DNA of 64,000 nt from Aphrocallistes beatrix (Eukaryota > Porifera > Hexactinellida > Sceptrulophora > Aphrocallistidae): the NCBI GenBank assembly GCA_963281255.1, contig OY725498.1, positions 1,364,001 through 1,428,000 on the forward strand, in the 5' to 3' direction. Below the pieces are notes generated by a model. The model did not search any database. It was not told the DNA's origin and saw only the letters and a program-made list of their open reading frames with translations. Below are positions 53,872 through 63,771 of the stretch, one piece after another. Numbering within the stretch: the stretch's first letter is position 1; every line of letters begins with the position of its first letter. Made by a program: the position numbers and the translations under genes.

Positions 53872-55950
53872 TTAATTGGGAGAGGCTCCAGGAGGACAAG
53901 TGGAGGTGTTCTGTATTCCCATTGTTGAGAAAGATCTGCCATCAACTGGATTCAATCCTTGAGACGGTAAAGTATTCCGATTGGAAAATACTTCGTGTGT
54001 GAGATGATTCAATGTTGAAGGTAAATATGGAATGTGTCTCTGTAAATCAAACCTGACCTGCATCAACAACTGTCCCAACTTGTTCTGACCTCTCCTGTCT
54101 CCTCCATCTCCCCAGAACTTATCGTTATGTGTGTGTTCAAACAGCTTTCTATCTCCTGTACGGATAAGCAAGTCACCAAGATCTGGATTTTGAGCAAACT
54201 TCTCCTCCAACGCTTTTAACATTACAGAAACTTTCACTTTCTCCCAGTCGATACGGATCCATTTCTGTACGTTTGGAATGCGCGGGAAATCAAAAGCATC
54301 TCTTGGAGTCTGCATTGCACGAATACATTCGATGTATGGAGTTCCGACAAACTTCTGAGATTGGAAATAGTGCTCTGTAGTTGGCCATGAAACATTGTCA
54401 AAATAGAGGAGTGTGCAGGGGGAAAAGTTTGTGAATTCATAGAAGGGTTCATCTTTTTGATAAAAGTCGATGTGATCATCATTTGGATGATACCACTTGG
54501 GTCCTAGTGCAAAGTTAGTACTCTTCAACTCTCCACCAAATTTAGATGTGAATCTATTCTGGTATCTGTCGAAGTGTTCTCTCTTGCAGCAATCCCTCTC
54601 AGAGGTAGCACTAGAGTCACAGAGTGGAAACTTACACAGTCTCTTGTTCGTATTACTGACAGATTTCTCATACTTTCTGTGACACCATTCATTGAGAAGA
54701 AAGAAACATTTGTCAGAACACGCGACACCATGGATACTCTGGTTATTCTCACAGCACCAGCAACAACCTGGAATGATGGCATTGGAGTTTCCAGGAGTCG
54801 TCTTGATGCAAGAATCCGGGAGTGTCTCAAACAGTTTCCTAGGAATAGGACCGACATCAGACTTCTCATAAAGAAATCTCGTCAAAATCTCACAAAAGAC
54901 AAGTTCACCTTTCTGAAATTGAATTGGCTTAGTTTGTGTAGATGATTTTTTCTTTGAAATTGAGGCTGCTGATTGTGGAGTTTGTAAAGCAGAGTTGCAC
55001 TGATACCAAGTTGGTCCCTTATCAACTTGGTCTGGGTTTGGATTTTTAGTTCCTTTTTCATGTTCTTTATTGCAATACACAATCCCACTTTTTGCTAGGT
55101 TACCACAACCAGGAAATTTGCAAAATGTGACTCTACTCAAAACCTTCCGTCTACACCACTCATTAAATGCGAGGTAGCATTTCTTCGAACAGAGATATTC
55201 AGCAGTATCAGATACCTTCTTACCACACATGTAACACCCTGATATCTCTCTATTCCAGTTAGGAGAACTGGAGAACTCAGATGTGAGGTGTTCTTCCTTT
55301 TTGAAGCTTCTAGGAATGGGCCCCACATCTGTGACAAATATTAATCGCTCTTTCAATTCAGATGCAATATCCATCTTACATTCATTAGTATCAGGTTTGT
55401 TCTGTTGTAGCGGCTTTGAAGATTTTTTTTTACTTTTACTTTTAGTTTGTTTCACTTGGTCATTGTTTAACTGTTTATCATACCATTTTGGGCCCTTTTT
55501 TAGTTCAGAATCTAATTTATCCTTGGTCATCCCACAATCCTCAATAAGCGGATTGTAATTTTCTTTATGTTCTTTGCTGCAACAGATGAAGGACTCTTTA
55601 GGAGACTGATCACATCCTGGTAATCTACAGAACTTCTCTCCGGAATCGTTCTCAACTTTCTCAATACACCATTCATGAAACGTAAATAAGCATCTTATTG
55701 AACAACAAATTCCTTGGTATTCGACTTTTTTTGTACCACACCAGTAACAGCCAACGATTTTCTTTTTCCAATTGGGATTATTCATAAATGCAGGGGCAGG
55801 CAATTGATTCACATTACCTCCTCGAGGAATTATTCCAACATCAGTTTCGTAACAAAGAGCGGATAATAATCCTTCAGAGAAGTTGATTTTGAATTCAGAT
55901 TTTGCTACATTCTTTTCCCATTGAGGGAGAAATTGGGATTTTGAAGCCAT
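53872..55950 (-). CDS. Three-module Cys/His-rich NADAR protein (array gene 6)
   Basis: Single exon, 692 residues, ATG at 55950. Modules: about 24-157 (TDVGIIPR, GCYWCG, FHEWC, ending GPKWY), 196-316 (TDVGPIPR, GCYMCG, FNEWC, ending GPTWY) and 347-487 (KSDVGPIPR, GCCWCC, LNEWCH, ending GPKWY). Module 3 has GCCWCC where its close relatives have GCYWCC. A Lys/Ser-rich linker (SKSKKKSSK) separates modules 1 and 2. NADAR lies at about 494-640 with FYEFTNF, PTTEHYFQSQKF and NDKFWGDGGDRRG, intact. The tail is short, about 50 residues. Modules 2-3 and NADAR are nearly identical to those of array gene 8, and module 3 to that of array gene 7. This gene looks like the donor type for both mosaics. Confidence 0.9.
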   Translation of the reverse strand: MASKSQFLPQWEKNVAKSEFKINFSEGLLSALCYETDVGIIPRGGNVNQLPAPAFMNNPNWKKKIVGCYWCGTKKVEYQGICCSIRCLFTFHEWCIEKVENDSGEKFCRLPGCDQSPKESFICCSKEHKENYNPLIEDCGMTKDKLDSELKKGPKWYDKQLNNDQVKQTKSKSKKKSSKPLQQNKPDTNECKMDIASELKERLIFVTDVGPIPRSFKKEEHLTSEFSSSPNWNREISGCYMCGKKVSDTAEYLCSKKCYLAFNEWCRRKVLSRVTFCKFPGCGNLAKSGIVYCNKEHEKGTKNPNPDQVDKGPTWYQCNSALQTPQSAASISKKKSSTQTKPIQFQKGELVFCEILTRFLYEKSDVGPIPRKLFETLPDSCIKTTPGNSNAIIPGCCWCCENNQSIHGVACSDKCFFLLNEWCHRKYEKSVSNTNKRLCKFPLCDSSATSERDCCKREHFDRYQNRFTSKFGGELKSTNFALGPKWYHPNDDHIDFYQKDEPFYEFTNFSPCTLLYFDNVSWPTTEHYFQSQKFVGTPYIECIRAMQTPRDAFDFPRIPNVQKWIRIDWEKVKVSVMLKALEEKFAQNPDLGDLLIRTGDRKLFEHTHNDKFWGDGGDRRGQNKLGQLLMQVRFDLQRHIPYLPSTLNHLTHEVFSNRNTLPSQGLNPVDGRSFSTMGIQNTSTCPPGASPN

Positions 55951-56998
55951 AACTTAGTTTCTAATAATAAAAATAAACAGAAATTAAATGAAGTATAAAG
56001 AAGCTAATAGACTAAATGGTACATGATTGATAAAAAGCTCAACAGACAAAAGTGCGGTATAACACCAACCAGAGTGTTAAATAGGAATGTTGTAGTTTAT
56101 GGATATTGACGTGCCTGGTGTGCATGCATGCACATCAGGGAAATCCTTACAAGAGACATGTGATATACCGTGAGTGCGAAGTGGTACATATGTTTAGTAC
56201 AGATATTTATAATCAGGAGAGAGCTTCTAGCAATTTGATGGGGGTCACATGGTCATATTTGGTACGCCTTAGCTCCTGTTTGCACCCTATCAAGTGACCC
56301 CTCTTACGACGTATAATTGAATGTTGAGCACGAATCTGACAAAAAAAGTTATCTAGAAATCATTTGAAAACACTAACATGGATTCATAAAACTTCTTTTC
56401 CTGATTTAATCAATTTAACAATATTAAGTGGGCTAATTGGATGCCTATTTTAAGCATTTAGTGGAAATGCTTCGAACTATACTGACTTGAATTGTGGTAA
56501 ATACCAGCCAGGAAATCGTATCAATGTTGACTAAGCAAACAGTAATCACGATAAGGCTATATTTGAAATTTGTATGAAAGCACATTTTTGCACAAAGAAT
56601 TGGAAATTAGTAATTTTGTACTAAAGCATCAACAAGGCCCTTGGAGAGGAATTTAAAACCAAAAAGTTAAATCTTAAAGAATAGCAATCAAAAATAATTA
56701 TTAAATATACACAATAAAATAGATGCATATTGTTCTGAAAAAAAAAAATAACTACGACAATAACAGAAGGCAGAAGGTAAGAGTCTATTTCTGTTATTAT
56801 ACAAAGTCCTACTTGTATATATTAACTTTGAATGATTTTAAATAATAAAATAAAAATAAAATATCAACAAGAAGTGCTAACCATGCATTTGAGGTGAACT
56901 GGAGAGAGCTAGGACATGGCAGAGGGTTGAAGATCTTTCTATAGTTCTACTGATGCCTCACACATGCATTATTTAAATTAAAGTTATGACAACTTATC
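55951..56998. other. Spacer between array genes 6 and 7
   Basis: AT-rich, no gene seen. Small features only: TGCATGCATGCA at about 56121 and a loose inverted pair TGATGGGGGTCAC / GTGACCCC around 56236-56310. Confidence 0.5.
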
Positions 56999-58999
56999 TT
57001 ATTTGAAAGAGATCCCATGAGTAAAATGCTCCAACTTTGTGGGTAAATATGGAATGCGTCTCTGCAAACCCAACCTCACTTGCACTAACAACTGTCCTAA
57101 CATGTTCTGACCTCTCCCGTCTCCTCCATCTCCCCAGAACTTATCGCTATGTGTGTGTTCAAACAGCTTTCTATCTCCTGTACGGATAAGCAAGTCGCCA
57201 AGATCTGGATTTTGACTGAATTTCTCTCTCAAAGCCTTTAGCATAACAGAGACTTGCACTTTCTCCCAGTCGTTACGTACCCATTTCCTTACATTGGGAG
57301 TGCGCGCGTAATTTAAAACGTCGTTTGGTGTATGCTTTCTACGTACAGTCTCGACGTGTGGGGTCCCAGCAAACTTCTGAGATTGAAAATAGTGCTCTGT
57401 AGTTGGCCATGAAACATTGTCAATATAGAGGTGTGTGCATTGGAAAAAGTTTGTGAATTCATAGAAGGGTTCATCTTTTTGATAAAAGTCGATGTGATCA
57501 TCATTTGGACGATACCATTTGGGTCCTAATGCAAAGTTAGTACTCTTCAACTCTCCACCAAATTTAGATGTGAATCTATTCTGGTATCTGTCGAAGTGTT
57601 CTCTCTTGCAGCAATCCCTCTCAGAGGTAGCACTAGAGTCACAGAGTGGAAACTTACACAGTCTCTTGTTCGTATTACTGACAGATTTCTCATACTTTCT
57701 GTGACACCATTCATTGAGAAGAAAGAAACATTTGTCAGAACACGCGACACCATGGATACTCTGGTTATTCTCACAGCACCAGTAACAACCTGGAATGATG
57801 GCATTGGAGTTTCCAGGAGTCGTCTTGATGCAAGAATCCGGGAGTGTCTCAAACAGTTTCCTAGGAATAGGACCGACATCACACTTCTCATAAAGGAATC
57901 TCGTCAGGATCTCACAAAAGACAAGTTCACCTTTCTGAGAATTAATTGAATTTTCCACTTCCCAGGATTTAGAACTAATATTTTGCTGCTCTGCTTTAGT
58001 TTGAGCTAAACTGAATGAACGTTTCCCATCCAAATTAGTAGAAGATTTATTGTAGCCAAATTCCATCGGCTGATTTTCACTCGTAGGGGAGGATGTGATA
58101 TTAAATGGAGACACATAGCCATTCGGGAGTTCATGCTTTGCTTCACCACGAACTGTGCTCAAGGTGCATGTTCCCTGAATAGGATTATAACCAGTTGTTT
58201 GAATTGAATTCCTATTAGATTCTCGTTCTGGTGCGACAGTTGAAGACACAGCGTAAGAATCATATTGTCTATACTCACTGTTAAATTCTGTATTAGGAGA
58301 GTGAGTAACTGTGTCAGGAATCCTACTTGATTCAGGAATGTAAGAAGTCTTCATAGGAGTGATAATATTCGATACCTGATAGGAAGCATAGAATCGCTTT
58401 GACTGATCTGAAGTGTATTCAGTGTCTGTTGGCTCTCGAGTAGGGTTCAAGGTTTGTGTAAGGAGAGGTTTGTTTGAAGACTGTTGTTTGTTGAGATGAG
58501 ATTCATCCTCGTAGTAGTTAGTGGTAGGTTGATCGATTTTTGAATTATACCAACTTGGGCCATTCCGTAGAACTTTTTTATAGAGAGATTCTTGATCCAC
58601 CCATTTAGGAAATGCCTTTCCAAATTCATCTTTATGCGAGGTGTCACAATAATAATTATTCGTAGATACCTTGCCACATCCAGGAAATCGACAAAACTTC
58701 CTCTGTGTTAGGACCTTTACTCTCTCAATGCACCAATCATGAAAATAGAAGAGACACTCTTTCGAACAACAAATTCCAAACCATTCTTTCTGAATATCAT
58801 CAGAACACCAGTAACATCCTTGAATAGAGAAATTCCAATTCGTGGAATACATATGTTTAGGTTTATTCATACTGACATCAAGGTCAATTTCTCGTGGAAT
58901 TGGGCCGACATCAGTTTCATAGCAGAGTGTTTGGAGGAGTCCTTCTGAAAACTCGATTTTCTTCTCATTTCGCCGAAAAAATGTCAAAATTCCAGCCAT
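56999..58999 (-). CDS. Mosaic two-module NADAR protein (array gene 7)
   Basis: Single exon, 666 residues, ATG at 58999. Module 1 (about 14-151; TDVGPIPR, GCYWCS, FHDWC, LRNGPSWY) is nearly the same as module 1 of the giant gene at 40015-49110. A disordered linker (about 165-350) is built from the two tail segments of array gene 5 in reversed order. There is no module 2. Module 3 (about 356-496; KCDVGPIPR, GCYWCC, LNEWCH) is almost identical to that of array gene 6. NADAR (about 502-645) has FYEFTNF, PTTEHYFQSQKF and SDKFWGDGGDGRG; a short patch, HVETVRRKHTPNDVLNYART, differs sharply from gene 6 and resembles gene 3 (HVEIVRRLKTPREAFDYTRR). It ends soon after NADAR. All active-site landmarks remain, so it is likely functional if expressed. 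Confidence 0.9.
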   Translation of the reverse strand: MAGILTFFRRNEKKIEFSEGLLQTLCYETDVGPIPREIDLDVSMNKPKHMYSTNWNFSIQGCYWCSDDIQKEWFGICCSKECLFYFHDWCIERVKVLTQRKFCRFPGCGKVSTNNYYCDTSHKDEFGKAFPKWVDQESLYKKVLRNGPSWYNSKIDQPTTNYYEDESHLNKQQSSNKPLLTQTLNPTREPTDTEYTSDQSKRFYASYQVSNIITPMKTSYIPESSRIPDTVTHSPNTEFNSEYRQYDSYAVSSTVAPERESNRNSIQTTGYNPIQGTCTLSTVRGEAKHELPNGYVSPFNITSSPTSENQPMEFGYNKSSTNLDGKRSFSLAQTKAEQQNISSKSWEVENSINSQKGELVFCEILTRFLYEKCDVGPIPRKLFETLPDSCIKTTPGNSNAIIPGCYWCCENNQSIHGVACSDKCFFLLNEWCHRKYEKSVSNTNKRLCKFPLCDSSATSERDCCKREHFDRYQNRFTSKFGGELKSTNFALGPKWYRPNDDHIDFYQKDEPFYEFTNFFQCTHLYIDNVSWPTTEHYFQSQKFAGTPHVETVRRKHTPNDVLNYARTPNVRKWVRNDWEKVQVSVMLKALREKFSQNPDLGDLLIRTGDRKLFEHTHSDKFWGDGGDGRGQNMLGQLLVQVRLGLQRRIPYLPTKLEHFTHGISFK

Positions 59000-59271
59000 C
59001 ACAGACTCTAATTGACTAATTTGCCAAATGGGATGAATAATAATAATATTTAGATTATTCCATCAGGAGCTTTATTCCGTGGAAAAATGCCAGACGCTAT
59101 AAACTGCTGCTGGTGCTAATTCGAGGCTAGATCTCTAATTTTCGTTGAGAGTTAGCTCCGATAAATCAATTAATTATGCTTGAGTTTCAAAAGCAAAATT
59201 ATTGACCGAATTAAAAACCAGGGATTTTTACAAGCGACGAACTCGATAGATCATAATCAGCGTTCCCACGG

Positions 59272-60141
59272 GGTGCATGCATTAGTGCGAATTTCTAGAG
59301 TTGGCATTAGTGCGAATTTGGAGAGTTGGCATTAGTTCTACTCGATTTATGGAGAGTTGGCATTAGTTCTACTCGACTTTAGAGAGTTGGCATTAGTTCT
59401 ACTCGATGTATGGAGAGTTGGCATTAGTTCTACTGAGTTTTAGAGAGTTGGCATTAGTTCTACTCGACTTTGGAGAGTTGTCATTAGTTCTACTCTACTT
59501 TTGAGAGGGTTGTTATTACTTAGGGCGGTCAGAAAGTTCTAATCAGTGCTATCATATACTCTTATTGTACCTTATTGGATCGATATTGAAGCTTGAATTT
59601 ACTTCTTAACACATTCACAAGTGATACCAATTTACAGAATCAAAATCTAGAGAAAACTCTTTGTATACTACGTCCTATATATTGTGTCGCTTGAGCCACC
59701 GTGTAAAATTATGGCCACAAATCACCCGTTCACCACTCGTCCTTCCCTAAAAAGTAGGCTCCATTATCAGATATTTGAATCTGAGAGAGTATCATTCCCA
59801 TCAACTTCCTAAGATTGATTTGTATTTGAGCATTCGTATCGCTTAGTAATGCCCTTGTAATGTCGTTACTCTTGAGGGAAGGTCGGGTGGTTTGTGGCCA
59901 TAATTTTACACGGTGGCTCAAGCGACACAATATATAGGAAGTGGTATACAAAGAGTTTTCTCTAGATTTTGATTTTGTAAATTGGTATCACTTGTGAATG
60001 TGTTAAGAAGTAAATTCAAGCTTCAATATCAATCTAATAAGGTACAATAAGAGTGTATGATAACACTGATTAGAACTTTCTGACCGCCCTAAGTAGTTCT
60101 ACTCGAATTTTGGGAGAGTTGGCATTAGTTCTAAATAATCA
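59272..60141. repeat. ~30-bp minisatellite, interrupted by an insertion
   Basis: Units of the form GAGAGTTGGCATTAGTTCTA plus CTCGACTTT recur from about 59279 to 59515, with gradual decay at the edges. The last unit is split by the element at 59519-60093 and resumes (TAGTTCTACTCG) to 60141. Non-coding. Confidence 0.85.
59519..60093. mobile_element. 575-bp foldback inserted in the minisatellite
   Basis: Arms of about 220-230 bp (59519-59750 and 59873-60093) are inverted copies; the ends are CTTAGGGCGGTCAG and CTGACCGCCCTAAG. TA at 59517-59518 and 60094-60095 flanks it, and joining across one TA restores the minisatellite sequence (TTATTAGTTCTACTCG), so this is a clean insertion with a TA target duplication. 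Confidence 0.88.
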
Positions 60142-60721
60142 TTTCTTGATTTTTACTCATTGTTATGCTTCCAAACCTCACAAAATTAAAATGCCACTTT
60201 CACGGTCAATTTGACAATGCTAGGATTGTGTTTGTTTTTTGTTTGTCCGAATTGATTGAAGAATTGGGAAGTCATAGAGATGTGAAATTGGCATGTAGGT
60301 GTTAAATGATATGACTACGATTAAGTTCTAAGATCTAAGCGAAATTTTCACACCTTTTCTATACAAAATAAATGACTACACTATCACAATAGAAACATTG
60401 TACAAGTACGACACTACAATATATCGTCATTGTTATTAATAATACTTCAAAGCCACAACTTATGTTTGATATCTTAAATGTATTATAGTGTATAGCAATA
60501 AAAAGATTGTGTATATTTTCGCACCTTTATATACATATTTTACACCATTCGACGAATTTTGAAAATAATGCTAGAGACTGGCTTCCAACGGTTGACAGGT
60601 TTTTAGTGGTGTAGATATAGAACAGTATATTTTCGCATCCATATGAGAAATTATTCGTTGACTTTTGTTTACGATATTTATGTAAAGGAAAATTCTCCAA
60701 ATAAGTTAGATTGAGTAACTG

Positions 60722-60800
60722 CAGGCGCCCGCAAGGTGACTTTGCGGATACGCAGTGTCCGATAGCCGCGCAGCGGAAGCAAGCGAAGCGCGCTTGTAAT
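60722..60800 (-). repeat. GC-rich triple-hairpin repeat unit
   Basis: Read on the minus strand it has the order of the copies at 26421 and 36261: GCGCGCTTCGCTTGC, then GGACACTGCGTATCC, then a decayed third hairpin. It is the GC-rich island of the 60094-61662 spacer. Confidence 0.6.
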
Positions 60801-60849
60801 AACTAAAACACTGGTCATGCTTCGATTGGTGGGTATGTCAGGCCAAAAT

Positions 60850-60960
60850 TGGTCCCCCCTAGCTAAATTTGGTCACCCGGACCAGTTTTGGCTGCCAAAT
60901 TTGGTCCGAGGGATCAGTTTTGGCTGCCAAATCTAGTCCGGGGGACCATGTTTAGTGTAG
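60850..60960. repeat. Cluster of GGTCC/GGACC inverted repeats
   Basis: CCAAAATTGGTCCCCCC, CAAATTTGGTC, GGACCAGTTTTGGCTGCCAA and GGGGGACCATG alternate in both orientations, giving several possible stems. Similar in style to the hairpin at 32349-32387. Non-coding. Confidence 0.5.
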
Positions 60961-61662
60961 TTTCTGCAGAGAGATGCCCCTATGGCAAGGACGGTGTACC
61001 ATATCCGTCCATATGTATGTATGTATCTCCGTACGCTGCGAAATTTGAGTTTTCAAAGATTTAGTAATCCCGATGTATTACAATATTCATATCTCACGTG
61101 CCAAGTCAGCTGTACTATCGGTCTACCGACATACATTTTTTTAACATGAATAATGCCAACTTGAGCCATGATAAAAGCGGGTCGCAGCGTTGAAGTTTGC
61201 GGGACATGGCGGGACGCAATAGTAAAACTTCTACATACTTGCTGAATCAAAAAAAGTGGATAGAATAAAACTTCATATAAATGCGGGACATTCATGAAAA
61301 TTAGCTCAACAGAAGAATGCAAAAATCGGGACGTCCCGTCAAAAACGGGCAGTTAGCATGTATTGAATAGACTCCCTATTAATAGAGACCTCCTAGAGTG
61401 ATTGTAATGTCATCACATCCTATGAGGAGAGGACCTACTTTAGTGTACGTAATTAAATGACACAAAATTTAACCCGGACCATTTTTTTCGTGACAGGTAG
61501 TCCAAATTGGGGACAGAACTTAAATCGTAAAAAGAAGAATAACATAATTAGAACAATAAAATAAGAATCAAAATCTAAAATTGGTCAATTTAGGGTATCA
61601 GTTCACAATTGAGACCTGAGCTATAATCTCAATTAATAGAGAGGGGAAGACTCTTCCGCTAA

Positions 61663-63771
61663 TTAATCGATATAAGAAGTTCCAGGAGTAAAAGTGGAGA
61701 TGTTCTGTATTCCTATTGCTGGATAAGATCTCCCATCAAGTGGATTCAATCCTTGAGACGGTAAATTATTCCAACTGGAAGATACTTTATGTGTGAGATG
61801 ATTCAATGTTGGAGGTAAATATGGATTGCGTCTTTGTAAATCAAACCTGACCTGCATCAATAACTGTCCTAACTTGTTCTGACCTCTCCCGTCTCCTCCA
61901 TCTCCCCAGAACTTATCGTTATGTGTGTGTTCAAACAGCTTTCTATCTCCTGTACGGATAAGCAAGTCACCAAGATCTGGATTTAGAGTAAACTTCTCCT
62001 CCAACGCTTTTAACATTACAGAAACTTTCACTTTCTCCCAGTCGATACGGATCCATTTCTGTACGTTTGGAATGCGCGGGAAATCAAAAGCATCTCTTGG
62101 AGTCTGCCTTGAACGAATAAATTTGGTGTATGGAGTTCCGACAAACTTTTGAGATTGAAAATAGTGCTCTGTAGTTGGCCATGAAACATTGTCAATAAAG
62201 AGGTGTGTGCATTGGAAAAAGTTTGTGAATTCATAGAAGGGTGCATCTACGTCATAAAAGTTGATGTGATCATCATTTGGACGATACCACTTGGGTCCTA
62301 ATGCAAAGTTAGTACTCTTCAACTCTCCACCAAATTTAGATGTGAATCTATTCTGGTATCTGTCCAAGTGTTCTCTCTTGCAGAAATCCCTCTCAGAGGT
62401 AACACTAGAGTCACAGAGTGGAAACTTACACAGTCTCTTGTTCGTATTACTAACAGATTTCTCATACTTTCTGTGACACCATTCATTGAGAAGAAAGAAA
62501 CATTTGTCAGAACACGCGACACCATGGATACTCTGGTTATTCTCACAGCACCAGTAACAACCTGGAATGATGGCATTGGAGTTTCCAGGAGTCGTCTTGA
62601 TGCAAGAATCCGGAAGTGTCTCAAACAGTTTCCTAGGAATAGGACCGACATCAGACTTCTCATAAAGGAATCTCGTCAGGATCTCACAAAAGACAAGTTC
62701 ACCTTTCTGAAACTGAATTGGTTTAGTTTGTGTAGATGGATTTTTCTTTGAAACTGAGACTGCGAATTGAGGAGTTTCAAAAGTAGAGTGGCACTGGTAC
62801 CAAATTGGTCCTTCATCAACTTGGTCTGAGTTCAAATTTGGAAATTTTTTAATTTCTTTTTCATACTCTTTACCACAATACACAGTCCCACTTTTTGCTA
62901 GGTTCCCACAACCAGGAAATTTACAAAATGTGACTCTACTCAAAAGCTTTTGCCTACACCACTCATTAAACGCGAAGTAGCATTTCTTCGAACAGAGATA
63001 TTCAGCAGTATCAGATACTTTCTTACCACACATGTAACACCCTGATATCTCTCTATTCCAGTTAGGAGAACTGGAGAACTCAGATATGAGGTGTTCTTCC
63101 CTTTTGAAGCTTCTAGGAATGGGCCCCACATCTGTGTAAAATATCAATCCATTTTTCAATTCAGATGCAACATCCATCTTACATTCGTTAGTAGACGGTT
63201 TGTTCTGTTGTTTTAGCTTGGGAGCCCTGTTATACATGTCAATGCTGATTGCCTTGTCATACCAATTAGGACCATTTCGAACAACAGTTTTCAATAATTT
63301 CTGATAATCAGAAAACTGTGAAAATGCTGCATCGAATTTACCCTCATCACTTCCACTGCAATATAGACTATCTTGATTATGAAGGATATTATCACAGCCT
63401 AGTAACCTGCAGAATCTTTTGTTGGTAAAGAACTCGACTCTCTCAATACACCAGTCATGGAAATAGACGAGACATTCCCTAGAACAACAGATTCCTAGAA
63501 ATTCAGCTGTCTTTACCTTTTCAACACACCAGTAACAACCATGAATAGTATATTTCCAATTTTTTGAATCTGCATATTGAGGTGTAGAAGCATTTTTATG
63601 GAAATTTCTACGAGGAATGCTGCCTACATCAGTTTCATAATAGAGCGATTTTAGGAGTTCTTCTGAAAACTGTAAATTAATTCCCACTGCACCTATAGCT
63701 TGGCCGAATGCGTCTTTACAATAGTATCCCCAGTAATTGAGAAAGGGACTCCACTCAGAGTTGGATGTCAT
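61663..63771 (-). CDS. Mosaic three-module Cys/His-rich NADAR protein (array gene 8 position, last of the array)
   Basis: Single exon, 702 residues; the ATG at 63771 is chosen because MTSNSEWSPFLNYWG aligns with MASHSEWGPFLNYWG of the gene at 49852-52389 (the frame is open eight codons further without an ATG). Module 1 (about 34-171; TDVGSIPR, GCYWCV, FHDWC) is a near copy of that gene. Around residue 185 (about 63216) the sequence switches to the array gene 6 type: NECKMDVASEL, module 2 (200-325), module 3 (356-496) and NADAR (505-648), all close to 53872-55950. In NADAR the patch YTKFIRSRQ differs from gene 6 and resembles array gene 1, and INFYDVDAPFYEF replaces IDFYQKDEPFYEF. Active-site landmarks (NDKFWGDGGDGRG) are intact. 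The ~130 bp after the stop match the gene 6 3' flank. Confidence 0.9.
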   Translation of the reverse strand: MTSNSEWSPFLNYWGYYCKDAFGQAIGAVGINLQFSEELLKSLYYETDVGSIPRRNFHKNASTPQYADSKNWKYTIHGCYWCVEKVKTAEFLGICCSRECLVYFHDWCIERVEFFTNKRFCRLLGCDNILHNQDSLYCSGSDEGKFDAAFSQFSDYQKLLKTVVRNGPNWYDKAISIDMYNRAPKLKQQNKPSTNECKMDVASELKNGLIFYTDVGPIPRSFKREEHLISEFSSSPNWNREISGCYMCGKKVSDTAEYLCSKKCYFAFNEWCRQKLLSRVTFCKFPGCGNLAKSGTVYCGKEYEKEIKKFPNLNSDQVDEGPIWYQCHSTFETPQFAVSVSKKNPSTQTKPIQFQKGELVFCEILTRFLYEKSDVGPIPRKLFETLPDSCIKTTPGNSNAIIPGCYWCCENNQSIHGVACSDKCFFLLNEWCHRKYEKSVSNTNKRLCKFPLCDSSVTSERDFCKREHLDRYQNRFTSKFGGELKSTNFALGPKWYRPNDDHINFYDVDAPFYEFTNFFQCTHLFIDNVSWPTTEHYFQSQKFVGTPYTKFIRSRQTPRDAFDFPRIPNVQKWIRIDWEKVKVSVMLKALEEKFTLNPDLGDLLIRTGDRKLFEHTHNDKFWGDGGDGRGQNKLGQLLMQVRFDLQRRNPYLPPTLNHLTHKVSSSWNNLPSQGLNPLDGRSYPAIGIQNISTFTPGTSYID

